7,035 nucleotides of DNA from the NCBI GenBank assembly GCA_045538465.1, contig JAZSRK010000055.1:1-7035 (forward strand), read 5' to 3'. The position numbers and the translations under genes were made by a program. The notes beneath the pieces are model-generated. The model had not been told where the DNA came from. It made no database searches and worked only from the letters and a program-made list of their open reading frames with translations. Positions 5,393 to 7,035 of this stretch are shown piece by piece. Every line of letters begins with the position of its first letter. Positions within the stretch are counted from its first letter, which is position 1. Source of the DNA: Limiplasma sp045538465 (GTDB lineage Bacteria > Bacillota > Clostridia > Christensenellales > Aristaeellaceae).

Positions 5393-5503
5393 ATGGTTTG
5401 TGTGGTTTTGTTGCTGTTTGATCAAAATGCATTGAATTGGTTATTTTTCTTAAAGCGGATGAAAAAGCTTTACGTTTTGTGCTACTTTTTCGCCAAAATG
5501 TAC

Positions 5504-5532
5504 TTGCAATCTTTTCGTAAGTATAGTATATT
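5504..5532 (+). promoter_or_regulatory. Predicted promoter of the cellobiose phosphorylase gene
   Basis: TTGCAA (5504-5509) and TATATT (5527-5532) are 17 bases apart. The predicted start near 5539 leaves a long leader of about 160 bases. ACGAAAACGTT (5540-5550), just after the start site, has a six-base AACGTT centre like those of LacI-family operators, but its outer arms are not symmetrical. Confidence 0.5.
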
Positions 5533-5577
5533 GATGTTGACGAAAACGTTGTAGTTGTTGTGTGGTGAACGATGCCA

Positions 5578-5600
5578 CTGTACAAAGGCTCTTTGTGCAG
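5578..5600 (+). other. Leader hairpin upstream of cellobiose phosphorylase
   Basis: CTGTACAAAG (5578-5587) pairs with CTTTGTGCAG (5591-5600), ten pairs including one G-U, around a three-base loop. It lies inside the predicted leader. No T-run follows, so it is not an intrinsic terminator. It could affect mRNA stability or be a protein-binding element. Confidence 0.45.
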
Positions 5601-5700
5601 AACATCTTCGAAAACCACAGACAATGCGATGTTTCATAAACGAAAACCAATGCCGATGGAGAGCGGCAGCACCCAAGCGACCCATAAGGAGGCATCACCA

Positions 5701-7035
5701 ATGGAATATGGTTTCTTTGATGACGTAAGAAGCGAGTATGTCATCACTCGGCCCGACACTCCCTATCCTTGGATCAACTACCTTGGCAGCGAAGACTTCT
5801 TCTCCCTCATGAGCAACACCTCCGGCGGCTATACCTTCTGCAAGGATGCCCGCCTGCTGCGTCTTACCCGCTATCGTTACAACAACGTGCCCACCGATGC
5901 TGGCGGACATTACTTCTACATCAACGATAACGGCACCGTGTGGAACCCCGGCTGGCAGCCCACCCAGACCAAGCTGGATAGCTACGAGTGCCGCGTGGGT
6001 ACCGGTTACACCTCCATCACCTCCGTTAAGAACGGCGTGAAGGCCCAGCAGACCGTTATGGTTCCCCGTGGCTTCCGCGCTGAGGTGACCAAGGTGACCC
6101 TGACCAACGAGAGCACCGAAGAGAAGAAACTGAGCCTGTACAGCTTCATCGAGTTCTGCCTGTGGAATGCGCAGGACGACTCCACCAACTTCCAGCGCAA
6201 CTACGCTCTGGCTGAGATGGAGTACGAGAACAATGGCGCTACCATCTACCACAAGACTGAGTACCGCGAGCGCCGCAACCACTTCGCCGTTTACTCCGTC
6301 AACACCGAGATCGACGGTTTCGATACCAGCCGTGAAGCCTTCATCGGCCTGTACAACGGCTTTGGCAATCCTCAGGTGGTCATGAACGACCAGCCCACCA
6401 ACAGCGATGCCCACGGCTGGGCCCCCATTGCCAGCCATTGCATCCGCCGCACCCTGAAGCCCGGCGAATCCGTCAGCTTCGTGTTCGTGCTGGGCTTCTG
6501 TGAGAACCCTGTGGATAAGAAATTCGTTGCCCCCGGCGTCATCAACAAGGAGCCCGCACACGAGCTGCTGAAGGAGTTCCAGACTGCCGAACAGTTCGAT
6601 GCCAAGCTGGATGAGCTGAAGGCCTACTGGCAGCAGCTGCTGAGCCACTTCCACATCGAAAGCGCCGACGAGAAGCTGAACCGTCAGGTCAACCTGTGGA
6701 ACCAGTACCAGTGCATGGTCACCTTCAACATGAGCCGTTCTGCCAGCTACTTTGAGAGTGGCATCGGCCGCGGCATGGGTTTCCGCGATTGCAGCCAGGA
6801 CCTGCTGGGCTTCATTCACCTGATCCCCGACCGTGCCCGTCAGCGCATTATCGACGTAGCCTCCACCCAGTTCCCGGATGGCAGTGCCTACCACCAGTAT
6901 CAGCCCCTCACCAAGCGCGGCAACATGGATGTTGGTTCCGGCTTCAACGATGACCCCCTGTGGCTCATCTACGCCGTGAACGCCTACATCAAGGAAACCG
7001 GCGATATGACCATTCTGGATGAGATGGTGGATTTC
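5701..7035 (+). CDS. cbpA: Cellobiose phosphorylase, GH94 (N-terminal 445 codons, runs off the window)
   Basis: The enzyme splits cellobiose with phosphate into alpha-D-glucose 1-phosphate and D-glucose in the cytoplasm, saving ATP during growth on cellulose products. The protein follows clostridial cellobiose phosphorylase closely from its first residues (MEYGFFDD, EYVITRPDTPYPWINYLG) through EFCLWNAQDD (151-160), KTEYRERRNH, MSRSASYFESGIGRGMGFRD (344-363), DGSAYHQYQPLTKRGN and GFNDDPLWLIYA. The first 270 or so residues form the N-terminal beta-sandwich; the (alpha/alpha)6 catalytic barrel begins after about 300. The family is about 810 aa, so roughly 45% is missing at the window edge. The general-acid Asp, in an ADWND-type motif about 70 residues further on, is not visible. 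The ATG has AAGGAGG (5686-5692) eight bases upstream. The frame is also open back to an ATG at 5572, but the family starts at 5701. The close match favours cellobiose over cellodextrin, laminaribiose or chitobiose as substrate. Confidence 0.93.
   Translation, partial: MEYGFFDDVRSEYVITRPDTPYPWINYLGSEDFFSLMSNTSGGYTFCKDARLLRLTRYRYNNVPTDAGGHYFYINDNGTVWNPGWQPTQTKLDSYECRVGTGYTSITSVKNGVKAQQTVMVPRGFRAEVTKVTLTNESTEEKKLSLYSFIEFCLWNAQDDSTNFQRNYALAEMEYENNGATIYHKTEYRERRNHFAVYSVNTEIDGFDTSREAFIGLYNGFGNPQVVMNDQPTNSDAHGWAPIASHCIRRTLKPGESVSFVFVLGFCENPVDKKFVAPGVINKEPAHELLKEFQTAEQFDAKLDELKAYWQQLLSHFHIESADEKLNRQVNLWNQYQCMVTFNMSRSASYFESGIGRGMGFRDCSQDLLGFIHLIPDRARQRIIDVASTQFPDGSAYHQYQPLTKRGNMDVGSGFNDDPLWLIYAVNAYIKETGDMTILDEMVDF

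Larger units (their letters stand above)
5302..5700. other. Divergent intergenic region between sdaAB and the cellobiose phosphorylase gene
   Basis: This is about 400 AT-rich bases with no convincing gene. It holds one candidate promoter for each direction, a 10-bp palindrome TTTGATCAAA (5417-5426), five copies of TGTAC(A/T) (cores GTAC at 5326, 5353, 5367, 5500 and 5580), a hairpin at 5578-5600 and two copies of CGAAAACCA (5609-5617, 5641-5649). These are possible regulator sites, and none matches an operator that I can name with confidence. Confidence 0.7.

Noticed and set aside
5459..5474. A catabolite-repression (cre) site near the cellobiose phosphorylase promoter
   Set aside because: TGAAAAAGCTTTAC resembles the cre consensus, but it lacks the central CG and the conserved 3' C, so I do not call it.
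5695..6894. A 399-codon frame on the minus strand inside the cellobiose phosphorylase gene
   Set aside because: The plus-strand frame is an unmistakable GH94 protein. The antisense frame is a by-product of its codon bias.
1..7035. Mobile elements, CRISPR arrays, phage or toxin-antitoxin genes
   Set aside because: I looked for terminal inverted repeats, transposase-like frames, regularly spaced repeats and small paired genes and found none. The tRNA array shows no integrase or attachment-site duplication apart from the 14-base tRNA-Cys-like segment, which is too close and too short to call.

Overview
The window is a stretch of ordinary chromosome, mid-to-high GC in the genes and AT-rich between them, most likely from an anaerobic gut member of the Clostridia (Bacillota). 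The best guess is the Oscillospirales/Ruminococcaceae group. This is inferred from strong AGGAGG-type ribosome binding sites, frequent TTG starts, a split iron-sulfur L-serine dehydratase (sdaAB-sdaAA), a clostridial-type GH94 cellobiose phosphorylase and a Rho protein with a large N-terminal insertion. I cannot name the species.

Layout. Positions 1-201 hold the end of a tRNA array: the 3' part of a probable tRNA-Phe, then tRNA-Gly(GCC) and tRNA-Cys(GCA), closed by an intrinsic terminator at 221-265. After an AT-rich spacer, a good sigma-A-type promoter (423-451) starts a two-gene rightward unit. Its first gene is a TRM11-like RNA methyltransferase (553-1566) and its second is a large Rho homologue (1626-3629). 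Both genes start with TTG, and in both the Shine-Dalgarno sequence lies between the same complementary arms (AGAAA/TTTCT). A 22-bp perfect inverted repeat (3663-3719) separates rho from the convergent leftward operon sdaAB-sdaAA (5301 to 3750), which turns L-serine into pyruvate and ammonia. A roughly 400-bp divergent intergenic region carries one candidate promoter for each direction. It is followed by a rightward cellobiose phosphorylase gene that runs off the end of the window.

The main point of interest is the Rho protein. It keeps the Rho N-terminal domain, the cold-shock RNA-binding domain and the overall ATPase core, but nearly every residue needed for ATP hydrolysis is changed. The Walker A lysine and threonine, the catalytic glutamate with the arginine next to it, and the arginine finger are all replaced, while the Walker B aspartate remains. 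It also carries about 240 residues of low-complexity sequence, including a tract dominated by Asn, Tyr and Gln that resembles prion-like or condensate-forming regions. It therefore reads as a possible catalytically dead, RNA-binding Rho paralogue rather than a standard termination helicase.

The rest is conventional metabolism: serine to pyruvate, and phosphorolysis of cellobiose to glucose 1-phosphate and glucose. Nothing indicates a recent mobile element, CRISPR array or phage.
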